Shown here: positions 8,899-17,323 of the stretch, piece after piece | Layout of the letters: every line of letters starts with the position of its first letter | How positions within the stretch are numbered: the stretch's first letter is position 1 | Source of the DNA: Klebsiella pneumoniae | GTDB lineage: Bacteria; Myxococcota_A; UBA796; SXON01 | Reading direction: 5' to 3' | DNA length: 47,757 nucleotides | Assembly: GCA_945867435.1 (NCBI GenBank) | Contig: CAMBIK010000004.1 | Span: forward strand, 1-47,757 | Position numbers and translations under genes: made by a program | Notes under the pieces: generated by a model | Told to the model about the DNA's origin: nothing | What the model saw: the letters and a program-made list of their open reading frames with translations, nothing else | Database searches by the model: none

Positions 8899-10554
8899 AT
8901 GGGCCGCGTAGTAGTGCCGTCGCACCCCCCCGAGAGAGCGCCCATCGTGCTTGTCGCCCTCAGTTTGGCCTCCCTCGTCGCCTGCATCCCCGTCGCGGTG
9001 GATGGCGGCGGCGCGGACATCACCGGTCAGCCCGTGCGGGTGACCTTCCTGCACACCTCCGACATCCACAGTCGGCTGTATGAGTACAACTTCACCCCCA
9101 GCTTTACGGACAACGAGCTGGGGCTGGCCGACGGTCTGGGGCCCTACGGCGGTCTCGCAGAGATGGCCTATGTGCTCAAACGCGAACGAGCCAGAGCCGG
9201 GCGCGTGCTGCATCTGGATTCCGGCGACTGCTTCCAGGGTGCGGTTGTCTTCAACCAGTTCGCAGGGGAAGCCGAATTCCGCGCGATGTCCGCCGCGGGT
9301 CTCGATGCCGCCGTCGTCGCCAACCACGAGTTCGATGCCGGCGCGGCCAACCTTGCCACCCAGGGGGCCACCTGGGCTAGCTTCGACATGCTCGCGGCCA
9401 ACTACGACTTTGCCGACTCCGACCTTCCCTTCGCGACCGAACTGGAGGACCTGGTCCTGCCGAGCCGAATGGTGGACCTGGACGGCCTCCGCGTAGGCAT
9501 CATCGGGATGGGCAACATCAGCTCGCTCAATTCCATCTACGACCAATCCAACAGCATGGGGATTCGGGTCATCGAACCAGGTGAAGCCATCCCGGATGAG
9601 GCCGCGAAGCTGCGAGGGCTGGGCGCGGACATCATTGTCGTCCTTTCCCACCTCGGGCTCGAGACCGACATCGAGAACGCGAAGCTGTACCCGGACATCG
9701 ACCTCATCCTGGGCGGACACAACCACATCGCGCTCGACCCGCCGCTCGTGGTCATCAACGAGGCGACCGGGAAGCGAGTGCCCATCGTGCACAGCGGTGC
9801 GTTCGCCAAGTTCGTCGGCCGGCTCGACATCGTGGTTCAGGACGGTGCCATCTTGAGCACGGACTACCAACTCTTCCCGATCGATGGAACCGTTCCCGAG
9901 GATCCCGACGTGGCCGAGATCCTTATCGAGTACAAGGAGAAGATCGACTACGACCTGAAGCTCGACCAGATCATCGGGTACGCCGAAACAGACCTCACCC
10001 GCTACGGGTCCACTGGCGGCGACAGCATGCTGGGCAACCTCAGCGCCGAGGCCATGCGCTTCTATCCAGGCGTTGAAACCGAGATTGCGCTCACCAACAC
10101 CCTGGGCATCCGCGCCGACGTCCCGGCCGGCGACATCACGCTGGACACGCTCTTCAACTCGATGCCGTTCGACAACACCATCACCACGATGTTCCTGTCG
10201 GGTCGCGAGGTGCAGGAGCTGCTGGACTACGCGACCGAGCGAAGCACCGAACGAGGCTGTGAGAGCCAGGTTCAAGTAGCCGGAATCCGGTTCACCATGA
10301 ACTGCGAAGACGCCGTGGCGCAAGACATCCTGATCAACGGCGCTCCGCTCAGCACCGAAGGTACCTACGAGCTGGCCACCAACAACTACATCGCCCACGG
10401 GGGATCGGGGTTCGAAGTGCTGGAACGCAACACCACCCAGATCGACACCGGCATCTCCATCCGGGACGTCGTCATGCAGTCCATCAGCGCGGCGCGGTCG
10501 CTCCCCCAGAAAGGGATCGCCGCAGAAGATGGCCGCATCGCGACGGTGTATTGA
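8899..10554 (+). CDS. 5'-nucleotidase/UshA-like metallophosphatase lipoprotein
   Basis: A 551-aa lipoprotein (lipobox LVAC, Cys29) of the bifunctional 5'-nucleotidase/2',3'-cyclic phosphodiesterase family, which releases phosphate from extracytoplasmic nucleotides. The metallophosphatase motifs are complete and in order: HTSDIH (~53-57), DSGDC, NHEFD, LSHLG and GGHNHI. The C-terminal substrate domain has LGNLSAEAM, TNTLGIRADV and MPFDNTI. The start is uncertain: ATG 8899 lacks a good ribosome site, while GTG 8947, preceded by GAGAGAG, would leave only 12 residues before the Cys. It heads a plus-strand operon and overlaps the next lipoprotein gene. The substrate (nucleotide, UDP-sugar or other phosphoester) cannot be read from sequence. 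Confidence 0.9.
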   Translation: MGRVVVPSHPPERAPIVLVALSLASLVACIPVAVDGGGADITGQPVRVTFLHTSDIHSRLYEYNFTPSFTDNELGLADGLGPYGGLAEMAYVLKRERARAGRVLHLDSGDCFQGAVVFNQFAGEAEFRAMSAAGLDAAVVANHEFDAGAANLATQGATWASFDMLAANYDFADSDLPFATELEDLVLPSRMVDLDGLRVGIIGMGNISSLNSIYDQSNSMGIRVIEPGEAIPDEAAKLRGLGADIIVVLSHLGLETDIENAKLYPDIDLILGGHNHIALDPPLVVINEATGKRVPIVHSGAFAKFVGRLDIVVQDGAILSTDYQLFPIDGTVPEDPDVAEILIEYKEKIDYDLKLDQIIGYAETDLTRYGSTGGDSMLGNLSAEAMRFYPGVETEIALTNTLGIRADVPAGDITLDTLFNSMPFDNTITTMFLSGREVQELLDYATERSTERGCESQVQVAGIRFTMNCEDAVAQDILINGAPLSTEGTYELATNNYIAHGGSGFEVLERNTTQIDTGISIRDVVMQSISAARSLPQKGIAAEDGRIATVY

Positions 10555-11615
10555 TGTTTGCCCTCCTCCTCGCCTGCACCACGGCCACCCGCGACCGCGT
10601 CGAGCCCAGCTTCATCCATGTGAACCTCGCTGAGCCCTCGGCTGCGGGCACGACCGAAGCCCCCCTCCCCTTCTCGTCCGAAGTCCTCGCAGTGGGGATC
10701 ACCATCGACACCCTCGATGTGAACGGCGACCCCTACGCTTTCGACGGGGAACTGAGCCTGAAGGTGCGACCGGGCCGCCTCACGGACCCCACCCGCGTGA
10801 CGGTCACAGACGGCGTTTGGGCCGGAACAGTCTCCATCGAAGCCGGCTTTGGGCCCACCCGCATCTGGGCGATCGACGAAGATGTCGCCGAGGGCCGCAG
10901 CCCCTCCTGGTCCGCGGGGGTGAGCGAAGCTTTGCAGTTCGCGCTGCCGACCATCCCTGAAGTCCAGGCCACCGACAACCACGAAACCAACCAACTCGCG
11001 GGCGAGTTCGCCGAGCTGCGCTTGTCCGACCGACAGGTGGTGGTCACCGCGCTAGACCCCGCGGGCTTCTATGTTTCCGATCTGGGCGCCGCGCCGGGAA
11101 ACTACGCTGGTTTGTACGTCTATTCCTTCTCGAAGCCGCCGGATGACATCGTCGTGGGGGCCCAGCTTTTGGCCCTCAACGGCCAGGACAGCGAGTATCT
11201 CGCCTCGACCCAGCTCAACTTCCCCACGTACACGGTGAACGCGGGCGCAGCTCTCGCCGCCCCCGCCGCCGTCGTACTCGACGAGGCGACCGCCTGTGAC
11301 GACAACGCGATGGAGAAACTGGAAGGCAGCCGGGTGCGGGCCCAATCCGCGGTCGTGCCCGACACGTTCATCGTAGACTCCGAGGCGTACGCCGACTTCG
11401 TGGCCTACGGCCAATGGCCGCTTCAGATCGGTTCCTGCACGCTGTACGCCGAATCCGGCGGCACGGTTCCCGACTACTTCCCCCCGGACCACGCCGGGGA
11501 AACACTCAGCTTCGTCGAAGGAATGCTCAAGGAGGTCTACGGAATGTGGATCTTCACGGTCCTCGACGCCGCCGACATCGGTGCGGGCACACGCTCGCGC
11601 AAGGGTGCCCCATGA
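10554..11615 (+). CDS. Lipoprotein with OB-fold-like domain
   Basis: A 353-aa lipoprotein with an extremely short uncharged signal, MFALLLAC (Cys8). Its ATG shares one base with the nucleotidase TGA; a TTG directly before it is the only alternative. Residues ~150-230 (VVVTALDPAGFYVSDLG, GLYVYSF, VVGAQLLALNGQ, then STQL) resemble the OB-fold/DUF5689-type domain found in secreted nucleases such as ExeM/NucH. No nuclease active site is seen here. Overlap with the nucleotidase and the following barrel implies co-translation and a shared task. The fold call is from pattern only. Confidence 0.75.
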   Translation: MFALLLACTTATRDRVEPSFIHVNLAEPSAAGTTEAPLPFSSEVLAVGITIDTLDVNGDPYAFDGELSLKVRPGRLTDPTRVTVTDGVWAGTVSIEAGFGPTRIWAIDEDVAEGRSPSWSAGVSEALQFALPTIPEVQATDNHETNQLAGEFAELRLSDRQVVVTALDPAGFYVSDLGAAPGNYAGLYVYSFSKPPDDIVVGAQLLALNGQDSEYLASTQLNFPTYTVNAGAALAAPAAVVLDEATACDDNAMEKLEGSRVRAQSAVVPDTFIVDSEAYADFVAYGQWPLQIGSCTLYAESGGTVPDYFPPDHAGETLSFVEGMLKEVYGMWIFTVLDAADIGAGTRSRKGAP

Positions 11616-13078
11616 CCTCATTGCTGCTCCTTTCCGCCCTCGCCCACGCAGGCGACTTCGTAGACACCTGGGTGACCACCGCCCTGGAGGACACCAACGT
11701 GTTCGCCGGGCCCAGCGCCTACTCGCCGGCCGCCAACTTCGTGCAGCGGGGAAACTCCACGTTCTTCGAGAACTACGAATCCCGCTTTACCGACGACATC
11801 AGCCAGACCCACTTGGTGCTCTACAAAAAGGACGACGGGTTCATCCCCGGCGTGACCACCGAGGCCGCGTTCGTGCTGCGCATGCAGCCGTACCTCGACG
11901 TGGCCAACAGCCGCCCCGGCGTGACCGTGGCCGACGATGGCAGCTATGTCCGAATCATCAAAAACTTCGGCGAGAAGCAGAGCCTTTCGTTCACGGGCTA
12001 CGCCGTGGATGCGAACCGGTTCCGCCTCGGGTACAGCTACGACGTGACCTGGGGCGGGCGCGACATCTACGCGTTTGACCCCTACGCCGCCCCCGGGATT
12101 CGGATTCAGTACCAGACCGGCGGCCATTACGCCTTTGCCGGCGTAAAAACCGCGGTCGGGGACTACACCGACGCCGAAGGCAACAAGAACAATGAGGCCT
12201 ATTGGGGCTTTCTCGCGGGCGGTGGGCTCGATGTCGGCAACAGCGTTCGCTGGGAAGGCGGATTTGGCAACTTTCAGCAGGGCCAGCTCACCAATGTGGG
12301 CGATGTCGAATCTCCCTTGTACAACGCTCCGATCAACGCCATGGGGTTCAGCACCCAGGTCAGCGTTCGCACCAACCCCAAGCTCGACTACATCTCTTCC
12401 AACGAGCTCAAGGTGTACCGGAACGCGCCGGAGTTCATGAAGGACACCTACATCACGCATCGCCAGATCGAAGGCTTCGGGATGCTCATCCAAAGCGAGG
12501 TCAACGTGCTGATGCACAACCTCATCGATCCCGAGAACGTGGACAGCACGACGCAAGAGATGGCGATCGCGGGAGACATCCAGGCGCTCGCGGTGGCCGG
12601 AACCACCGAGATGAACCTCGACTTCGTGTATAAAGACCTGCCGTACATCGTGTTCAACATCCCCGGCATCACGTCGGGCTACGCGCTCGATCCCGACCTC
12701 AATGCAACGCCGCAGCTGTATGTTCGCGGCCGTGTGAGCCATTGGTTCCCCAAGGCCCATCTCACCCCCAGCCTCGGCGCAGGCTGGGAGCTGCCTTCCA
12801 CCTACACGGCGGGGGAAACGAGCTTCGTGCAATACGACGAACGGAACAAGGCGCATGTCCCCGACGGCCAGCTCCCGACCGCGATTCTTTCGACGGTAGC
12901 CGGTCTTCAATGGGATGTATCCCCCTCGACCGTGCTGGTCGGCGAAGTGCTGTACACCCTCGACAACAACCTGAGCGACTTTCAGGCCAACGAAGATGGC
13001 ACCAACGAGTTCGTTTTAGAGGCGGAGAACGTTCGCAACGCGCTGGGCTTCAACCTGATGATGCGCGCGAGGTTCTGA
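11612..13078 (+). CDS. Outer-membrane beta-barrel protein
   Basis: A 488-aa exported protein, signal peptide MTSLLLLSALAHA (no charged residue), overlapping the preceding stop by 4 bp (ATGA). The mature chain is Gly/Tyr/Asn-rich with alternating strand patterns and ends LMMRARF, with the C-terminal Phe expected for BAM-dependent barrels. No family is recognised. Translational coupling with the nucleotidase and OB-fold lipoprotein suggests it could be a pore or anchoring platform for them; that role is inference. Confidence 0.8.
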   Translation: MTSLLLLSALAHAGDFVDTWVTTALEDTNVFAGPSAYSPAANFVQRGNSTFFENYESRFTDDISQTHLVLYKKDDGFIPGVTTEAAFVLRMQPYLDVANSRPGVTVADDGSYVRIIKNFGEKQSLSFTGYAVDANRFRLGYSYDVTWGGRDIYAFDPYAAPGIRIQYQTGGHYAFAGVKTAVGDYTDAEGNKNNEAYWGFLAGGGLDVGNSVRWEGGFGNFQQGQLTNVGDVESPLYNAPINAMGFSTQVSVRTNPKLDYISSNELKVYRNAPEFMKDTYITHRQIEGFGMLIQSEVNVLMHNLIDPENVDSTTQEMAIAGDIQALAVAGTTEMNLDFVYKDLPYIVFNIPGITSGYALDPDLNATPQLYVRGRVSHWFPKAHLTPSLGAGWELPSTYTAGETSFVQYDERNKAHVPDGQLPTAILSTVAGLQWDVSPSTVLVGEVLYTLDNNLSDFQANEDGTNEFVLEAENVRNALGFNLMMRARF

Positions 13079-13095
13079 ACGGATAGCGCGTTCGG

Positions 13096-14988
13096 ATGCG
13101 CACGTTCCCTCTCCTTTTCGCCCTCGTCGGATGCAGCGACTTCAACCTCGAAGGGACGACCGACAAGGCCGGCGTAGACAGCCACGGCGGCGATGGCGAG
13201 TTCGACCCGGAAACGGAAGACCTGGGCGCGTGCGAGCCCGACGAGTTTGTGGGGGAGGATGTCGTTCTCGGCGACACCTGCCACTACGAGATCGGCGGAT
13301 TCGAGCCTGTGGTCGCGTGGGAGGCGGGCAACGCTTCGTGCTCGGTACCCGCGGTCGGAGACATTGACAGCGATGGCATGCCCGAGATTGTCGTGGTCGA
13401 TGGGTATGTGCTCAACTCAAAGGCCGAGCTCACCGCCTACCGAGGCGATGGCACGTTCCTATGGGAAACGCGAGGCGCCAGCCTGGCCTACGGGAGCGGC
13501 GCCACGTTGGCCGACCTGGACGAGGATGGGAACGCCGAGATCCTGGTAACGAGGATGTACCAGGACAACCTGTTCGGCAACGGCGAGTACAGCGTCGTGA
13601 TGTACAACAATGAGGGCGACGAGATCGCCGAGTCCGACCACTACACCGATGGCGAGTTCGATCACGCCACAGGCATCATCGTGGCCGACATGGAACACGA
13701 CGGCGATGTGGAGATCATCGCGGGCCGAGCCTTCCTCAACGAAGACCTGAGCGAACGCGGCGTGGGCCGCGAGGGCCGCGGCTGCGACAACTATGTGGGC
13801 CTCGGCAGCATGGTGGGCGAAGGCACCGCCCCCGCCATCGCCGACATGGACCTGGACGGAGTCGAGGAAGTCGTGGTCGGCAATGCCTTTTACGACCCCG
13901 ACGGGTACACGGTGATGAAGATCCCCGGGGGGGACGACGGGGCCACGGCCATCGCCAACCTCGATGGAGACCCGGAAGCCGAGTACGTCCGGTCCACCTA
14001 CAGCCACCTCGTGGCCCACGACACCGATGGCAGCACCATGTGGTCCTACGAGCTCCCCGAGGGCTCGGGCGAAACCAAGGGAATCATGTCCGTACCCTCG
14101 ATCGCCGACATCGATGGGGACGGCCTCCCCGAGATCATGGCGGCGCGCGCCAACAACCTCTGGGCCGTGAACGGCGAGGACGGGTCGATCCTTTGGAGGG
14201 CCAAAGTGAGCGACACCACGGGCGCAAGCGGGGCTTCCACCTTCGACTTTGAGGGCGATGGCATCCTTGAGGTCGTGTACTTCGACGAAGTAGGCATCTA
14301 CGCCTTCAACGGCACGGACGGCGCAGTCAAGTTCAAGACCAACGAACATGGTAGCGACACGATGTATGACTACCCCGTCATCGCAGATGTGGACGCCGAT
14401 GGGCACGCCGACATGATCGTGAGTCACGATGGCTTCTACGGCTCGGCGTTCAGCGTGTATCGGGACATCAACAACAGTTGGGCCCCCGCGCGTTCGGTGT
14501 GGAACCAGTTTGCCTACAGCATCACGAACATCAACGACGACCTGACCGTGCCCGTGAACGCGGTGTCCAACTTCACCATGTACAACAACTACCGCTCGGC
14601 CAACGCGCTACCCCCTGGGGAGGCGCTCGCCGCCGATCTCGAGGTCGAGATCCTGGCGACCTGCAGCGACGACTGCGACCGCGGCTGGTACACCGTGACC
14701 GCACGGGCCCGCAACTCGGGCGCCACCGACGTGCCCGCCGGACTTTCCCTGGCGCTCTACGTCGAGAAGGATGGGGACTTGGACTCGCTCGCGACGGCCA
14801 TCACCACGACCGCCACGCCTTCGGGCCGCACCTCCGAAGCGGTCACGTTTTCCGTGAAAAGCAAGGAGATTGAAGGCGCGGAACGCCTCTGGGTGTTCGT
14901 GGATGACAACGGTTCGGGGTCGGGCACCCTCGCCGAATGCGACGAAGAGAACAACTCCGCGATCAAGAAACCGCCTTTCTGCGAGTGA
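13096..14988 (+). CDS. FG-GAP/VCBS propeller lipoprotein with C-terminal CARDB-like domain
   Basis: A 630-aa lipoprotein, signal MRTFPLLFALVGC (Cys13). From residue ~85 to ~460 it carries repeated calcium loops of the FG-GAP type (DIDSDGMPEI, DLDEDGNAEI, DMEHDGDVEI, DMDLDGVEEV, DIDGDGLPEI, DVDADGHADM), which build an integrin-like beta-propeller. Residues ~515-625 look like a CARDB adhesion-type Ig domain (VTARARNSGATDVPAG, then ECDEENN). It lies 17 nt after the barrel gene and may be co-transcribed. A surface adhesive or ligand-binding role is likely from the family; no catalytic residues are seen. Confidence 0.85.
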   Translation: MRTFPLLFALVGCSDFNLEGTTDKAGVDSHGGDGEFDPETEDLGACEPDEFVGEDVVLGDTCHYEIGGFEPVVAWEAGNASCSVPAVGDIDSDGMPEIVVVDGYVLNSKAELTAYRGDGTFLWETRGASLAYGSGATLADLDEDGNAEILVTRMYQDNLFGNGEYSVVMYNNEGDEIAESDHYTDGEFDHATGIIVADMEHDGDVEIIAGRAFLNEDLSERGVGREGRGCDNYVGLGSMVGEGTAPAIADMDLDGVEEVVVGNAFYDPDGYTVMKIPGGDDGATAIANLDGDPEAEYVRSTYSHLVAHDTDGSTMWSYELPEGSGETKGIMSVPSIADIDGDGLPEIMAARANNLWAVNGEDGSILWRAKVSDTTGASGASTFDFEGDGILEVVYFDEVGIYAFNGTDGAVKFKTNEHGSDTMYDYPVIADVDADGHADMIVSHDGFYGSAFSVYRDINNSWAPARSVWNQFAYSITNINDDLTVPVNAVSNFTMYNNYRSANALPPGEALAADLEVEILATCSDDCDRGWYTVTARARNSGATDVPAGLSLALYVEKDGDLDSLATAITTTATPSGRTSEAVTFSVKSKEIEGAERLWVFVDDNGSGSGTLAECDEENNSAIKKPPFCE

Positions 14989-14998
14989 GGCGCGTCGC

Positions 14999-16498
14999 CT
15001 ACGGCGCGTTCCCCGAGACCGTGAAACTGCCGGAAACCACAGTCGGGATCTCGAGGTAGAGCGCCTTCGCGTCGTCGGTGGCCAACGCCGGGTTGTCCGT
15101 GATGACGAGGCTGTCGACCGACTCCACATCCCACAACGCGGTCACATCCATCAGCGCGGCATGGCCCGTGATGGTGAGTGACCCTCCCACAACACGGACC
15201 GCTTCCATGCCGTGGAGCGTCGTGATCGTGTCGTTGTTCTCCAGTCGAAGATCGCCGGAGATGTCGGCAGCGACGAGCGCGGGGAGCCGGAGCAGCGCAG
15301 GGTTATCGTAGATTTCAAGGTCGCCCGTGATGGTGGTGAGCGCCGAAAATCCGCTGATTTCGCTGAGAACATCGTTTCTGTAGATGCCCAGCGCGCCTAC
15401 CTGAGTCAGAGCGTCGAAACCCGCCAGGTCCTCCCCGAGGAGCAAACCGAAGTTCAGCTCCCCGCCAACGGTAGTCAGTCCGGTGAGGGACTCCCCATCC
15501 ACCCGGGGTAGGCCCGTAAAGACGAGCGAACCGCCCACCTCGGTCAGCGACTCCAGACCTTCGAACGATGTCAGTTGAGCGCTGTCCGCAACGGACATCA
15601 GCCCAGTCACAACCTGAAGCGACCCCAGCCCCCGCAGATCCGGGAGCACAGCGTTGCCCGACACCCAGATCTCCTCCAGCTCGGTCAACCAACGAAGTGC
15701 ATCAAGGTCCAGCAGCGCAGCATTGTTGGCCACAATCACCACCCCGCCCACGGCAACGAGCGAAGACATGCCACCGCTGCTCGTGAGCTCGGCGTTGTCC
15801 TGCAGGTTCAGGTAGCCCCCGACGGATGCCACTCCGGAAAGCGGGGAGAGGTCGGTAGCGGAGGTGTAGAGAACGGAGAGGTTGCCCGTGACGTTCCGGA
15901 TGCCCTCCAGACCCGTGAGCGCAGTGAGGTTCTCGCCATAAATCGACAACGACCCGACCTCGGTCAGGCCATCGAGGCCGGTGAGGTCATGGAGACCCTC
16001 GCTTTCCTCGGTCCCAAGTTCGCCCCCGACGCGCGCAAGGGACTCCAAACCGGCCAACGACTCCAACGTGTCGCCGCCGAGAATGACATCACCCGTTACG
16101 GAGTCGAGACAGGACAGCGCGGAAAAATCAACCCGTTCAACCTCGTAAGCCCAGAGGTTGCCATCCAGGGAACGCGTACAATAGTTCGTACAGAACGCCT
16201 CCAGGTCGGGCTCCAGCAGGTCTCCGACGAAGGTGTCAGCCGCCAGAAAAACGGACCCATCCCCGTCGTCGCAGTCGTCGGCCCCAATCCTGCCATCCCC
16301 GTCGAGATCGTCGTCCACCGTGAGCGCATCGCAGTCGTCGTCCACCCCGTTGTAGGCTGTCTCTACCGCGGCAGGGATGGCGGCGTCGTCCGGAGCGCAA
16401 TCGGCGGCATCGTCCACGCCATCGCCATCGTTGTCGGCGACGACAGTGCCCGTGTCCGCCGGTTCGGAATCACAAGCAAGGGAGAGCAGGAGCCACAT
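14999..16498 (-). CDS. Lipoprotein with MopE-type metal-binding motifs and receptor-L-domain-like solenoid
   Basis: A 499-aa lipoprotein, signal MWLLLSLAC (Cys9, uncharged). Residues ~20-85 hold two acidic MopE-type metal-binding motifs (DNDGDGVDDAADC, GVDDDCD, DDLDGDGRIGADDCDD). Residues ~125-495 are about 15 repeats of ~24 residues with regular Leu/Val/Gly positions (LTGLEGIRNVTGNLSV type), like receptor L-domain or leucine-rich right-handed solenoids of predatory and soil bacteria. The ATG has GAGG 6 nt upstream. It follows tpiA by 27 nt and is probably its operon tail. It converges with the FG-GAP lipoprotein gene, 10 bp apart, with no clear terminator. Likely surface recognition or adhesion. 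Confidence 0.85.
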   Translation of the reverse strand: MWLLLSLACDSEPADTGTVVADNDGDGVDDAADCAPDDAAIPAAVETAYNGVDDDCDALTVDDDLDGDGRIGADDCDDGDGSVFLAADTFVGDLLEPDLEAFCTNYCTRSLDGNLWAYEVERVDFSALSCLDSVTGDVILGGDTLESLAGLESLARVGGELGTEESEGLHDLTGLDGLTEVGSLSIYGENLTALTGLEGIRNVTGNLSVLYTSATDLSPLSGVASVGGYLNLQDNAELTSSGGMSSLVAVGGVVIVANNAALLDLDALRWLTELEEIWVSGNAVLPDLRGLGSLQVVTGLMSVADSAQLTSFEGLESLTEVGGSLVFTGLPRVDGESLTGLTTVGGELNFGLLLGEDLAGFDALTQVGALGIYRNDVLSEISGFSALTTITGDLEIYDNPALLRLPALVAADISGDLRLENNDTITTLHGMEAVRVVGGSLTITGHAALMDVTALWDVESVDSLVITDNPALATDDAKALYLEIPTVVSGSFTVSGNAP

Positions 16499-16506
16499 GG
16501 AGACCT

Positions 16507-16533
16507 CGAAGTAGAGGCCGGAAGACTACTTCG
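16507..16533 (-). other. Inverted repeat between tpiA and the lipoprotein gene
   Basis: CGAAGTAG (16507-16514) and CTACTTCG (16526-16533) form a perfect 8-bp stem with an 11-nt loop. It spans the tpiA stop codon and reaches the ribosome-binding site of the downstream lipoprotein gene. There is no T-run, so a classical terminator is unlikely. An effect on coupling, stability or ribosome access is possible. Confidence 0.4.
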
Positions 16534-17284
16534 CCGCCTCGATGATCGCGAGGAAGTCTTCTGCGTTGAGGCTGGCGCCTCCGACCAGCGCGCCGTCGAT
16601 GTCGGGCATCTTCATCAGCTCGGCGGCGTTGCTGCCCTTCACCGACCCGCCGTACTGGATTCGGGTAGACCGAGCCACAAACGCGGGGAAGCGTTCTTCC
16701 AGCCAACCCCGGATGGTGGCGTGCATCTCCTGGGCCTGGAACGGCGAGGCCGTGCGCCCCGTTCCGATGGCCCACACCGGCTCATAGGCCAGAGTGATGC
16801 TGGGAATCTGATCAGCCTGGAGCTTGCCCATCGCCGCTGCGAGCTGGGCGAAGACCACCTCTGTTTCACGTCCCGCCTCCCGCTCCGCTAACGTTTCCCC
16901 CACGCAGAGGATCGGCAGAAGGCCACTTCTAAAGCAAGCTTGCACCTTTTTTTCTACCACTGCATCGGTCTCGCCGAACAGTTGGCGACGCTCGCTGTGC
17001 CCCACGAGACAATAGGCAACGCCCGCCTGCCGCAGCATCTCGCCGCTGACTTCACCGGTAAAGGCCCCCTGCTGTTCCGCGTGCAGGTTCTGCGCCGCCA
17101 CGAGGATGCCCGTGTGCTTGAGGCGCGACACCACCGCCGGCAAGCTGAGGGTCGCCGGCGCAACACCGACATCCACGCTGGCATCGCGCCCGGCCAGCGC
17201 CCGCTTGAGCGTATCCGCCAGCGCATCCGCATCCGCCGGGCCCTTGTGCATCTTCCAGTTGCCGACGATGAACTTGCGACGCAT
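16526..17284 (-). CDS. tpiA: Triosephosphate isomerase
   Basis: A 252-aa cytoplasmic enzyme, normal length for the family, interconverting dihydroxyacetone phosphate and glyceraldehyde-3-phosphate. The active-site residues are all present: Asn9 and Lys11 in GNWKM, His96 in GHSERR, Glu168 in AYEPVWAIGTG, and the phosphate-binding YGGSV near 212. ATG 17284 has GGAGG 6 nt upstream. It is not next to gap or pgk, the usual partners; it lies between an RlmD-like methyltransferase gene and a surface lipoprotein gene. Confidence 0.97.
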   Translation of the reverse strand: MRRKFIVGNWKMHKGPADADALADTLKRALAGRDASVDVGVAPATLSLPAVVSRLKHTGILVAAQNLHAEQQGAFTGEVSGEMLRQAGVAYCLVGHSERRQLFGETDAVVEKKVQACFRSGLLPILCVGETLAEREAGRETEVVFAQLAAAMGKLQADQIPSITLAYEPVWAIGTGRTASPFQAQEMHATIRGWLEERFPAFVARSTRIQYGGSVKGSNAAELMKMPDIDGALVGGASLNAEDFLAIIEAAK

Positions 17285-17323
17285 GGCGCCTCCAATGGTC
17301 GCCGGCGTAACCGGGGGCGCGGC

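Noticed and set aside
8809-10398. 5' extension of the 330-aa barrel gene to 860 aa
   Set aside because: The added part is antisense to the nucleotidase with all its motifs; the signal peptide at 8808 marks the real start.
14985-15010. Possible bidirectional terminator between convergent genes
   Set aside because: Only a tiny GC palindrome with no T-run on either strand.
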